Below are positions 7,094 through 14,854 of a stretch of 26,070 bases of DNA, one piece after another. Each line of letters starts with the position of its first letter. The stretch's first letter is position 1. The position numbers and the translations under genes were made by a program. Source of the stretch: Bacteroidota bacterium (GTDB lineage Bacteria; Bacteroidota; Bacteroidia; Flavobacteriales; Weeksellaceae); the NCBI GenBank assembly GCA_023457935.1, contig JAEXBA010000090.1:1-26070 (forward strand), written 5' to 3'. The notes below the pieces were generated by a model. That model had not been told where the DNA came from. It saw only the letters and a list, made by a program, of their open reading frames with translations, and did no database searches.

Positions 7094-7990
7094 TTAATCA
7101 CAATAGCACGGCGGTCTTCCGAACGAATAGGTAAGTCCCAATGTAACACTGTTTACCCAGTCTTTGTTGTTCGGATCTCCAACCTGTCTTTCCCTCATCA
7201 GCTGCGCTTCTCTTTCTTTGGACACGCTGTAATAGATGCCGTTCTGAAGCAAAGACGTATTAGTAGAAGGATCCAGAATATCTGAATTGTATGTTGATTT
7301 CAGATCTTTATCATCAATCGTGCTGTAATCAAGCTGATCCGTAAAGGTCGGACGGAACATTGCTTCCGCTGAAATCGCCCAGTTATAGTTAAACTTGTAT
7401 TTCAGACCGATACCAAAAGGCACAAAAGCTGTTACTTTCTGTCCGCTTGAATACTGTGCGGTTGAATTAAAATCCAACTCGTTTACAGGAGCCTGTGCAA
7501 CACCGTTGGCATCACGACGGAAATCATGAACCATTGTTGCTTGTGTAACATCGTGAAGCATGCCGCCGATCCCTGCAAAAATGTATGGACTCACCATACC
7601 TTCCTTCTGCTCATTATTGATTGGAAAGAAGCTGTATTCAAAAATGGCACTTGCCTCAATCACATTATTGGTTCCCCACATTTTTCTGTTTCTGCGGTAT
7701 TCTTCTTTCGCCAGTTTATCATCAAACTGAAGATGACTGAATCCTAAATCAAAACGCAGCGTCTGGTAAGGATTAAAATTCATCCTGTAAATAAGACCTC
7801 CATAGGCCGGAATTCCATAATCTGAGACATTGTTCAGAGGCATTGGTGCCTGCAAAAGATAATTGGTACGGCCAATATCGCCAACCAAACTGCTGATTCC
7901 AAAGCGCACACCCACTTCATGTCTCTGTGCTTTCATACTGCCCGCGATAAGCACAGCAGAAAGAAAACCAATTAATAATTTTTTATTCAT
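7094..7990 (-). CDS. DUF6089 family outer-membrane beta-barrel-like protein
   Basis: A 298-residue exported protein with a signal peptide ending in KAQ (about residue 22). The mature part has alternating aromatic and polar stretches of the small beta-barrel type: VGVRFGISSLVGDIG, YRMNFNPYQTLRFDLGFSHL, SPYIFAGIGGMLHD, FVPFGIGLKYKFNYNWAISAE. It ends with a final strand (VTLGLTYSFG) and the short tail RPPCYCD with two nearby cysteines. Proteins like this are commonly found directly before uppS and bamA in Flavobacteriia; the family has no established function as far as I know. It is probably the first gene of the operon, with a TATATTTG box about 44 bp upstream of the ATG. Confidence 0.85.
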   Translation of the reverse strand: MNKKLLIGFLSAVLIAGSMKAQRHEVGVRFGISSLVGDIGRTNYLLQAPMPLNNVSDYGIPAYGGLIYRMNFNPYQTLRFDLGFSHLQFDDKLAKEEYRRNRKMWGTNNVIEASAIFEYSFFPINNEQKEGMVSPYIFAGIGGMLHDVTQATMVHDFRRDANGVAQAPVNELDFNSTAQYSSGQKVTAFVPFGIGLKYKFNYNWAISAEAMFRPTFTDQLDYSTIDDKDLKSTYNSDILDPSTNTSLLQNGIYYSVSKEREAQLMRERQVGDPNNKDWVNSVTLGLTYSFGRPPCYCD

Positions 7991-8033
7991 AGAAGAATCC
8001 GGATTTTATGGTTATGCCAAAAATTAATTTGTG

Positions 8034-8041
8034 CAAATATA
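8034..8041 (-). promoter_or_regulatory. Candidate -7 box of the DUF6089-uppS-bamA operon
   Basis: Minus-strand TATATTTG matches TAnnTTTG and lies 43 bp before the DUF6089 start codon, in the 170-bp gap between this operon and the Wzc terminator. A -33 TTTG is not obvious at the expected distance, so the call rests on one box and on position. The rest of the gap (7991-8160) is very A/T-rich and shows nothing else I can name. Confidence 0.45.
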
Positions 8042-8160
8042 AAACATTTTTGTATTAATGAAATTCTTAATATTTAGTTAAATATAAACAAAAAAAATAT
8101 AATTTTTCCTTTAGAAAACGGCAAAATTCTGAATTTATTCTAATTAAAGACGCACGTTAA

Positions 8161-8183
8161 TAAAAAACCCCTCGGTTGAGGGG
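8161..8183 (-). terminator. Intrinsic terminator of the exopolysaccharide operon
   Basis: On the minus strand CCCCTC-AACC-GAGGGG forms a perfect 6-bp GC-rich stem with a tetraloop, followed directly by TTTTTT. It begins 8 bp after the Wzc stop codon. This is a textbook Rho-independent terminator and marks the end of the polysaccharide transcription unit. Confidence 0.93.
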
Positions 8184-8190
8184 CCATATA

Positions 8191-10695
8191 TTAATTTCTG
8201 TTGAACAGATGACGCAAGCGGTTCCGCAGCCGAACAAGCGTAGGCTCCTGATAGTTTTTGTCTTCATCAAAATAACCATAGCCGTAGCCGTAACCATAGC
8301 CGTAGCCGTAACCATAGCCGTACCCGTAGCCCTGTTTCACAGAGAAATCATTGTATACCAATCCTAAATGCTGAATTTCTTTCTGATGATACTTTTCGGT
8401 GATCATTTTCAGCATATATTTTTCTGTGTATTCATGGCGTACAACATATACGTTGGCGTCGGACATTTTCATAAGCTCAAACGAATCTGCAACAAGGCCG
8501 ACCGGCGGAGAGTCAATAACAATAAAGTCGTAATGTTTTTTCAGTTCTTCAATAAACTGCATGTTCTTGTCACTCATCAGAAGCTCTGATGGATTTGGTG
8601 GAATCGGACCTGATGTCGCAACATCCAAAGCCGGAACCGAGGTCTTATTGATAATCTGATCGACAGTTACTTCACCGGTAAGATAATTGGAAATCCCGTA
8701 TTTGTTATCGACCTTAAAATCTCCGAAAATCTTCGGTTTTCTTAGGTCCATTCCAAGAAGGATAGTTTTCTTGCCGCTTAATCCAAGAACAGAAGCCAGG
8801 TTAATCGAGATATAGGTTTTCCCTTCACCACCAATTGACGAGGTAACCAGAATTACTTTGGAATCCTGACCGTTTTCGTTGAGCAGGAAGCGCAGATTGG
8901 AACGGATACCTCTGAACGCTTCAGAAATTGAAGATTTAGGCTGCTCAATTACCGTTAAATTGTTATCGTGGTTATTGGAACCGATAACTCCCAAAAGAGG
9001 AATTTTTGTAGCTGATAGCAGTTCCTTGATATTTCTGATTTTATTGTCCAGTAATTCTGCTCCAAGCAGAAGCAGCAGCGGCAGAAGCAGAAATCCGCCC
9101 AAAATGGTGTATTTTGCCCTGTTGACATCAGGCGCAATCGGGCCCTGGCCTACGTTTTTAGCCGGGTCAATAACGGTAATATCTGATTTATTTGCAGCAA
9201 CACGAATCTGTGTTTCGTTCTGTTTACTGAGCAAACTGTTATATGTTGCTTCAATCATGTTATAGCCGCGTTCAGCATCCAAATAGCGTCTTTCTTTTTC
9301 AGGAAAGGTAACCAATCCGGCATTTGCCTCAGCAATCTGACTGTTGATTCGGCTGATTTCGTTGTAGTACTGGTTGTAGTAAGACCTCAGCGAATTGTCC
9401 GAATTTCCCCTGGCTTCACTTATCAGACGGTTGATCTCGCGAATCGGCTCTGAATTTGGGGTGTAAATCGTGGATAGTTCTCGTTTTTTTGCGTAAAGCG
9501 ATTTCAGATCAGAAACTGTTGCACTGAACATGCCGTCTTCCACGCCAGCGGCGCTTGTGCTGATCATCCGGTCAAGATTCTGTGATGCCAGTGTATTTCT
9601 TATTGCATTGAGGGAGTTAATACGTGTAATTAATTCCGCTTTCTTGGCTTCAAGATCCTTAATCTGCGTCAGGGCTTTTTCATCACGGTCTTTAATATTA
9701 TAAAGCCCTTCAGAGATTTTAAGATGATTGAGAACCTGCGCACTGGAATCCAGTTTTGAGCGGATTGCTTTAAGGTTTTCCCCCAGATAACGTTCTGTAT
9801 TTTTATCAACTGTTATTTTATCGTTGAACCTTTTTTTCTGCAGTTCCTCCACAGAGGCGTTAAGAAAGTTCACGGTTCCGTTCAGATTGTATCCAGATTT
9901 GGTGATGTTCATAATGGTTCCGATCTCTTTATCGAAATCGACACTGATTGTTGAAACCAAACGGTTCACCATGTCATTTACGGTAGAAAGCTGGAAGATA
10001 ATATTATCAAGTACAATCTGTGAAGGCTCAGGATTTTTGATCAGTCTGAATCTTAGGTTTGGACTGTTGTACCATTCGTTTACCGAGATTATTTTGTTCG
10101 CCGGCCGTCCAAAGTTTTTTCCGTAGGTAAAACTTTCAGTTTTATAACTGTAGAGGTTCGGACTGTGGCCTTCTTCAGGCAAGACAACTTCATACCGGTC
10201 TGCACCTTTCGGAATCAGAGAAACCGGATAATTTACCTGCTGTAATCTGGACTCGTCGATTTCTACTAAAACAGGAGAGTCATACTTGTCGAGATAAGTG
10301 GTCTTTATATTTCCCTGCGTGGAATAATTAACATAGAGCTTCAGTTGCTTTACAAGGTACTCGTTATGAGATCTTGAAAGAAGCATTTTCTTTAAGTAAA
10401 CACCATCCTGATTTCCACCCTGTCCCCAGATAAAGTTAATGGACTGGTTAGGTGTAAAGTAGCTCGCAGTATTATTGGAAATACTCAGCGAAAGTGTTGA
10501 CGCATATACACGCTGAGCATAGTATTTATTGTACACGTAAAAAACTGCGTACCCCAGCAGTCCCATCAACAGAAACCAATACCAGTTCCGGATGACTCTT
10601 CTGATGAAGTGCTCAATATCAAAAAAGGCGAAAGTCCCTGCTTTTTCTTTCTGCGCCGGTGATGTTCCAGCTGTCGTTTCTTTTCCCGGAATCAT
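8191..10695 (-). CDS. Wzc-type polysaccharide co-polymerase / tyrosine autokinase
   Basis: This 834-residue inner-membrane protein joins a Wzz-like chain-length domain to a BY-kinase. A first membrane segment lies at about residues 36-56 and a second at about 529-548, enclosing a long periplasmic part with coiled coils. The cytoplasmic kinase has Walker A SSIGGEGKT near 618-626, Walker A' LLGMDLRKPK, and Walker B FIVIDSPP near 721-728. Family members control polysaccharide chain length and export with Wza through phosphorylation of a C-terminal tyrosine cluster. Here that cluster is ten Gly-Tyr units (residues 789-808), followed by a basic end (RLRNRLRHLFNRN). The gene starts 2 bp after the Wza stop and ends at a strong terminator. 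Confidence 0.93.
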   Translation of the reverse strand: MIPGKETTAGTSPAQKEKAGTFAFFDIEHFIRRVIRNWYWFLLMGLLGYAVFYVYNKYYAQRVYASTLSLSISNNTASYFTPNQSINFIWGQGGNQDGVYLKKMLLSRSHNEYLVKQLKLYVNYSTQGNIKTTYLDKYDSPVLVEIDESRLQQVNYPVSLIPKGADRYEVVLPEEGHSPNLYSYKTESFTYGKNFGRPANKIISVNEWYNSPNLRFRLIKNPEPSQIVLDNIIFQLSTVNDMVNRLVSTISVDFDKEIGTIMNITKSGYNLNGTVNFLNASVEELQKKRFNDKITVDKNTERYLGENLKAIRSKLDSSAQVLNHLKISEGLYNIKDRDEKALTQIKDLEAKKAELITRINSLNAIRNTLASQNLDRMISTSAAGVEDGMFSATVSDLKSLYAKKRELSTIYTPNSEPIREINRLISEARGNSDNSLRSYYNQYYNEISRINSQIAEANAGLVTFPEKERRYLDAERGYNMIEATYNSLLSKQNETQIRVAANKSDITVIDPAKNVGQGPIAPDVNRAKYTILGGFLLLPLLLLLGAELLDNKIRNIKELLSATKIPLLGVIGSNNHDNNLTVIEQPKSSISEAFRGIRSNLRFLLNENGQDSKVILVTSSIGGEGKTYISINLASVLGLSGKKTILLGMDLRKPKIFGDFKVDNKYGISNYLTGEVTVDQIINKTSVPALDVATSGPIPPNPSELLMSDKNMQFIEELKKHYDFIVIDSPPVGLVADSFELMKMSDANVYVVRHEYTEKYMLKMITEKYHQKEIQHLGLVYNDFSVKQGYGYGYGYGYGYGYGYGYGYFDEDKNYQEPTLVRLRNRLRHLFNRN
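8272..8331 (-). repeat. Tandem repeat encoding (Gly-Tyr)10 in the Wzc tail
   Basis: Sixty bases of GGN-TAY codons. Within them an 18-bp unit occurs three times at 8278-8331; the two copies at 8278-8295 and 8296-8313 are identical and the third (8314-8331) differs at two bases. One extra Gly-Tyr pair (8272-8277) follows on the coding strand. All units are multiples of six, so slippage would change the number of tyrosines without breaking the reading frame. Confidence 0.95.
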
Positions 10696-10697
10696 AA

Positions 10698-11570
10698 TTA
10701 CAGACGTGTAAGAATTAAATAAATAGACATTACCGTGGTAAGCACTGAAACTCCCGTACTTAAAGTCTGAACAGGATCTTTTCCGAACCCGTTAAGGTTT
10801 TTGGCTCTGGTATTGAGGTATATCTCATCACCGTTCTGCACCCAGTAATACGGTGAATTCATAACATCTTCCCGTGTGAGATCCAGCTTTGCAATTTTGA
10901 TACCTTCAGGAAGTTTCCGGTGGATTTCAATATTTTTTCTGTCAATTGTACGGTTAAAACCACCGTTGATTGCAATAGCTTCATGAAGGTTCAGTGTGTT
11001 TTTGTGTGTCACTTTTTCACCGGTCATTCCGGTTGTTTCCACATCACCAATGATATAATAGGTGATCCCGTCGGTATCAAGACGAACTTCGGATTTCCCT
11101 TCAACAAAATTCTCGTTTACTCTGCTCTGAATTTCCTGTGCGACATCAGCCAAGGTTCTGCCCTCCGCTTTCACGTATCCTATTCCAAAAACGAAAATTT
11201 CACCGTTATTATCAACACGAAGACCGTTAAAATAGAAGTTGGGGTTTCCGCCTGCGGTTCCGGCTGATCCTCCCACAGCATTAACTGCTCCTCCACCAGA
11301 ACCAACTGCTCCGCCACCGCCACCGCTGCCCGCCGCATGTAAAGAAGAGTAAAACTGTGCGGCATCCCCTTTAGGTGTAGTAATAATATTCAGTTTCAGC
11401 ATATCATTTTTAGTAATGCGGTAAACCGGAATATTATAAGGCACAAGACCTTCATCATTAATCACCAAGCTTTCACTTGGCTGATTGTATCTTACATCTT
11501 TCGTTGTTACACAGGAAGAGAGAAGAAAGCCCGTTAAAAAAAGAAAAATAATTTTATAATATCTCATCAT
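10698..11570 (-). CDS. Wza-type polysaccharide export lipoprotein (Poly_export/SLBB)
   Basis: A 290-residue outer-membrane lipoprotein: signal peptide with lipobox LSSC, lipidated Cys20. The Poly_export domain starts around residue 49 (VYRITKNDMLKLNI) and is interrupted by a Gly/Ser/Ala-rich stretch at about 81-108, then continues (GEIFVFGIGYVKAEGRTL). An SLBB-like segment YYIIGDVETTGMTGEK (from about 170) is followed by LNLHEAIAINGGF. A hydrophobic C-terminal helix (about 265-288) fits the membrane-spanning end of Wza. It forms the export channel paired with the Wzc-type kinase, which begins 2 bp downstream. Two ATG codons lie in tandem at the start; either may be used. Confidence 0.9.
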   Translation of the reverse strand: MMRYYKIIFLFLTGFLLSSCVTTKDVRYNQPSESLVINDEGLVPYNIPVYRITKNDMLKLNIITTPKGDAAQFYSSLHAAGSGGGGGAVGSGGGAVNAVGGSAGTAGGNPNFYFNGLRVDNNGEIFVFGIGYVKAEGRTLADVAQEIQSRVNENFVEGKSEVRLDTDGITYYIIGDVETTGMTGEKVTHKNTLNLHEAIAINGGFNRTIDRKNIEIHRKLPEGIKIAKLDLTREDVMNSPYYWVQNGDEIYLNTRAKNLNGFGKDPVQTLSTGVSVLTTVMSIYLILTRL

Positions 11571-11583
11571 ATATATTGTGTTG

Positions 11584-11591
11584 CAAAATTA
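11584..11591 (-). promoter_or_regulatory. Candidate internal -7 box before the Wza-type gene
   Basis: Minus-strand TAATTTTG fits TAnnTTTG and lies 13 bp before the Wza ATG, in the 25-bp gap after the WecA-type gene. No good -33 element is seen (that region is coding for the upstream gene). It could supply extra transcription of the wza-wzc pair, but evidence is limited to one box. Confidence 0.35.
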
Positions 11592-11595
11592 AAAA

Positions 11596-12714
11596 TTAAT
11601 TATTATTCGCTTCCGGTTTATAAAACAGATTCGGTATATATGCCCCCAGAAAGCCAAGAGCCACTATGGAAAGAAGCAGTAAATTAACATGAATATGCCT
11701 GAAAAAGTATGCAAAAGCTACAATCAGTAAATAGTAGCAAATAATATAGAAGGAAGACCTTCTGTGCGTAAGACCCAGCCGGAGCAGCTTGTGATGAATG
11801 TGATTTTTGTCTGCAGCAAACAGCGATTTCCTTTGAAAAATCCGTACTATAATCACATTAAGGGTATCCACAATTGGGAGAATAAGTATTGCAACCGCAA
11901 TCGCCGGTGCAGATTTTAGGTGATATCTGGGAATATTGGGCAAGTCTTTGTCAATAAAAATATCAATAAAGCACATTGCGGTAAACGCCAACAGAAAACC
12001 AAGAATCATCGAACCGGTGTCGCCCATAAAAATTTTATTCGTCCGGTAATTAGAGAGATTATAATACAAAAATCCCAATACTGCACCAATAATTACTGCA
12101 GAAAGTACTACCAGCGGATAATTGTACTCTCCCAAACGGAAATAACTGATCCCGAACAAAGCACTGCAGATTACGGAATATCCTCCGGCAAGTCCGTCAA
12201 TACCATCAATCAGGTTAAAAGCATTGATCAGAACAATGAAAGTCACAATGCTGAAAATAACACTGTAGAGGTAATTGAGTTCGTAAATTCCCATAATGCC
12301 AAAAAAACTACGTATCCTTACGTCGGAACCCAACACAATTAAGGATGAAACGACAATCTGGGCAAAAAGTTTCTTGTAGGCGCGCATAACTACAATGTCA
12401 TCCATAACTCCGATATACAGAAGAATAACGAGCGATGCGAACAGAAATTTATAATTATCAAATAGTTCGTAAGCAAAAATTGAGGCGCATATGGCAATCG
12501 AATAGAAAATAGCAATCCCTCCCAAGTTTGGAATTTTCCGCAGGTGTGAACTTCTGAGGCCAGGTTCATCCATCAGGTTCTTTCTGCGTGAAATTTTAAC
12601 AATCGTTGGTATTGAAAAATAGGTAATCAGCAGAGAACAGACGAATCCAAGAATCAACTTGATCCAGAAAATAGGCAGTCCCGTGTCATAAAGTAAAGTA
12701 TCCAGTCTGTCCAT
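11596..12714 (-). CDS. WecA/MraY-family polyprenyl-phosphate sugar-1-phosphate transferase
   Basis: The start is taken at the ATG (12714-12712) that overlaps the EpsG stop as TAATG; an in-frame TTG two codons upstream is less likely. The 372-residue protein has about ten or eleven membrane helices. Cytosolic catalytic motifs of the family are visible: GVMDD (Asp105-106), NAFNLIDGIDGLAGG near 160-174, FMGDTGS near 227 and HIHHKLL near 304. It transfers a sugar-1-phosphate, probably GlcNAc-1-P or a related sugar, from UDP-sugar to undecaprenyl phosphate, starting repeat-unit synthesis. HIHH near the C-terminus fits WecA-like rather than MraY enzymes. The exact sugar cannot be read from sequence. 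Confidence 0.9.
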   Translation of the reverse strand: MDRLDTLLYDTGLPIFWIKLILGFVCSLLITYFSIPTIVKISRRKNLMDEPGLRSSHLRKIPNLGGIAIFYSIAICASIFAYELFDNYKFLFASLVILLYIGVMDDIVVMRAYKKLFAQIVVSSLIVLGSDVRIRSFFGIMGIYELNYLYSVIFSIVTFIVLINAFNLIDGIDGLAGGYSVICSALFGISYFRLGEYNYPLVVLSAVIIGAVLGFLYYNLSNYRTNKIFMGDTGSMILGFLLAFTAMCFIDIFIDKDLPNIPRYHLKSAPAIAVAILILPIVDTLNVIIVRIFQRKSLFAADKNHIHHKLLRLGLTHRRSSFYIICYYLLIVAFAYFFRHIHVNLLLLSIVALGFLGAYIPNLFYKPEANNN

Positions 12715-13844
12715 TACCAAAGAGCATTATCATAGCGGTCACTTGTGAAAGAACCCCGGTATCCATTACCGCTGCCGAAATAAAAAAACATCATTGTAAG
12801 ATAAGTCATAAAACCTAGGTACAGTACATTTCTAGCTCTATCTCTTACTGCATAAATCAAGTTTGGAAGACAGAACATGGTTACAAAAAACATGTAAGCT
12901 CCCGGCAACCGAACCGCGAAAATTTCATTGGAACGGAAAAAGTAAAAAAGAGCCATTCCGAACACCGCAAGGTTCCGCATATATTCATACCACCATACAT
13001 TATCACAGCCCTCTTTATCATAACGAATCAAAATGGCAATCCATGCCAGTTTCACAATATCATTTAGTCCGGATTCTACCTCAGTACCGTAATACCGGTC
13101 ATCCAGATAACCTGTATAACTGGATGCAACTTCGGTGGGCGCCAAAGAAGTAAACAAACCGCCGCCAAAACGGTAAAGCTCAAGTGGAGACACCAGAAGC
13201 GCAATAACCAGAACCCAGAAAATGCGGTTTCGGTTCATGGGAATCAAAACCAGCCAATAAGCCGGCAGAAATACAATGGAAGTTTTATGAAAACCTAATG
13301 CAATATACATACACAGAAGGAACATCATGAGATTCCGTTCCTTGATGAACTTAAACGATGCGACACAAACCGCAATTCCCAATCCCTGTCTCATCTGGCC
13401 ACTGTCCTCGAAAAACATCACCGGCATAAAATAAAAAAGTATTGCCAGCGCCGGAAATGCAACGTTCTTGTATATGCTTGTAAATTTCAGAGAAACAGCA
13501 ATCAAAGCCATCACAAATGTAACGTAATGAAAAGGCAAGCCAAAATCAAAAATAAGCTTGTTCAGCAATACGAAAATCCACTCAATCTGTTCAGCATTTT
13601 CCCGGAACATGGCTTTGTCCCAAACATCGCCGTAAGTTGTGTACAGGGAAAAACCGGTAAAAAGCATCCTGTATACCGGATAATCCGCTCCAACATTGAT
13701 TCTGAATCCTATCGCAATAACAATCAGAATACCCGCAATCCAGACGAAGATGCTCTGTTTCTTTTCCAACCGGAAAATTTCCCAATAGCTTGCAAATGCA
13801 AGAAAGAGAAATGTTATCCCGAAAATCGGATGTAGAATGGGCAT
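12714..13844 (-). CDS. EpsG family polysaccharide polymerase-like membrane protein
   Basis: A 376-residue integral membrane protein with about ten hydrophobic segments and few charged residues outside the loops. The segment SGQMRQGLGIAVCVASFKFIKERN (around 150) is the conserved RQG motif of EpsG/Wzy-like polymerases. Such proteins join repeat units on the periplasmic side of the inner membrane. The start ATG is 14 bp after the glycosyltransferase stop, and the stop overlaps the WecA-type gene (TAATG). It is the only candidate polymerase in the cluster. The C-terminal end is short and polar (SDRYDNALW), with no sign of truncation. Confidence 0.82.
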   Translation of the reverse strand: MPILHPIFGITFLFLAFASYWEIFRLEKKQSIFVWIAGILIVIAIGFRINVGADYPVYRMLFTGFSLYTTYGDVWDKAMFRENAEQIEWIFVLLNKLIFDFGLPFHYVTFVMALIAVSLKFTSIYKNVAFPALAILFYFMPVMFFEDSGQMRQGLGIAVCVASFKFIKERNLMMFLLCMYIALGFHKTSIVFLPAYWLVLIPMNRNRIFWVLVIALLVSPLELYRFGGGLFTSLAPTEVASSYTGYLDDRYYGTEVESGLNDIVKLAWIAILIRYDKEGCDNVWWYEYMRNLAVFGMALFYFFRSNEIFAVRLPGAYMFFVTMFCLPNLIYAVRDRARNVLYLGFMTYLTMMFFYFGSGNGYRGSFTSDRYDNALW

Positions 13845-13858
13845 CTGGACTTGTGTTT

Positions 13859-14854
13859 TTAAAGAATTTTATGAACCGCTTTTCCGAAACCGAAAAAATA
13901 CAGCAGATAAAAGATCTTTTTTTTCAGCGGCAAAGATAAGAGATAATTTTTTCCGAAACGTCGGTATCGCAGTAATTCTTCAGTGGATATATTACGCTGC
14001 TTTACGTATTTTTTCAGTTCTGAAGACATCCTGCTGAAAGTTTCTTCATCCTTCACAAAAGCCAGATAAGCCAGAAATGTATACACACCTTCCAGAATCT
14101 GAAAATTCTTCAGCGCAGATTTCTGATCCGAATATTTTGAGTTTAGAAACGCAACTTCCACATCTTCAACCGCTTTCAGAATGTCAAGGCCTTTTTCGGT
14201 ATGGGTTTTTGTAATGGAATCAGTGCGTTCCAGATACTGATAATGATAGTTTTGAGTCTGAGCAATGGTTTTACACTGAAGCAAAAGTTGGGGAATCAGC
14301 TGAATATCTTCAAAATGAACGCCTTTTTTGAACCGTTTTTCGTTAAACAGTTCACGGGCGAAAATTTTGTTGCAGGCAAAGTAACTCATATCCGAAAAAA
14401 CCGAAAGATGTTTTTCAAGCTCAATTTTTTCCGTCATATTCGGAATCTGCATCAGTTTCTGGGTAACGGTTCCGTTTTCATCCACTTTCTGAAGATTACA
14501 GATCACCATTTCAGCGGTATGTTTCACCGCTAAAGCATACATTTCCTCAAACATTGTTTCAGAAACATAATCATCACTGTCTACAAAGCCAATAAATTCA
14601 CCTTCGCAGCGGTCGATTCCGTAATTGCGGGCATCACTTAATCCGCCATTGGCTTTTGAATAAGATTTTATTTTCTGCGGAAATCTGTTCTGAAATTCAT
14701 CAATAATGCTCTGCGATGCGTCCGTACTGCCATCGTTGATTACCAAAATCTCGATTTCCTCCAGCGTTTGGAAAACCAAAGAGTTAAGGCATTTCTCAAG
14801 ATACCTCTCAACATTGTAAACGGGAACAATAACGGAGACTTTCTTCACACGCAA
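13859..14854 (-). CDS. Glycosyltransferase family 2
   Basis: A 331-residue GT-A fold enzyme. The N-terminus VSVIVPVYNVERYLEKCLNSL (6-26) and EILVINDGSTD (35-45) are the nucleotide-sugar-binding start, KANGGLSDARN follows, and the metal-binding GFVDSDD motif is near residue 90. The remainder, with no long membrane segment, is the acceptor domain. It would add a sugar to the lipid-linked intermediate made by the WecA-type enzyme. No ATG is available at the right place: the frame opens with TTG directly after the arginase-like stop (TGA-TTG), with GTG two codons later as the alternative, so the start is uncertain by a few residues. Confidence 0.88.
   Translation of the reverse strand: MRVKKVSVIVPVYNVERYLEKCLNSLVFQTLEEIEILVINDGSTDASQSIIDEFQNRFPQKIKSYSKANGGLSDARNYGIDRCEGEFIGFVDSDDYVSETMFEEMYALAVKHTAEMVICNLQKVDENGTVTQKLMQIPNMTEKIELEKHLSVFSDMSYFACNKIFARELFNEKRFKKGVHFEDIQLIPQLLLQCKTIAQTQNYHYQYLERTDSITKTHTEKGLDILKAVEDVEVAFLNSKYSDQKSALKNFQILEGVYTFLAYLAFVKDEETFSRMSSELKKYVKQRNISTEELLRYRRFGKNYLLSLPLKKKIFYLLYFFGFGKAVHKIL

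Noticed and set aside
8278..8331. Short direct repeats that might be read as a CRISPR or an intergenic repeat array
   Set aside because: The repeats are contiguous, without spacers, and lie in frame inside the Wzc gene as Gly-Tyr codons.
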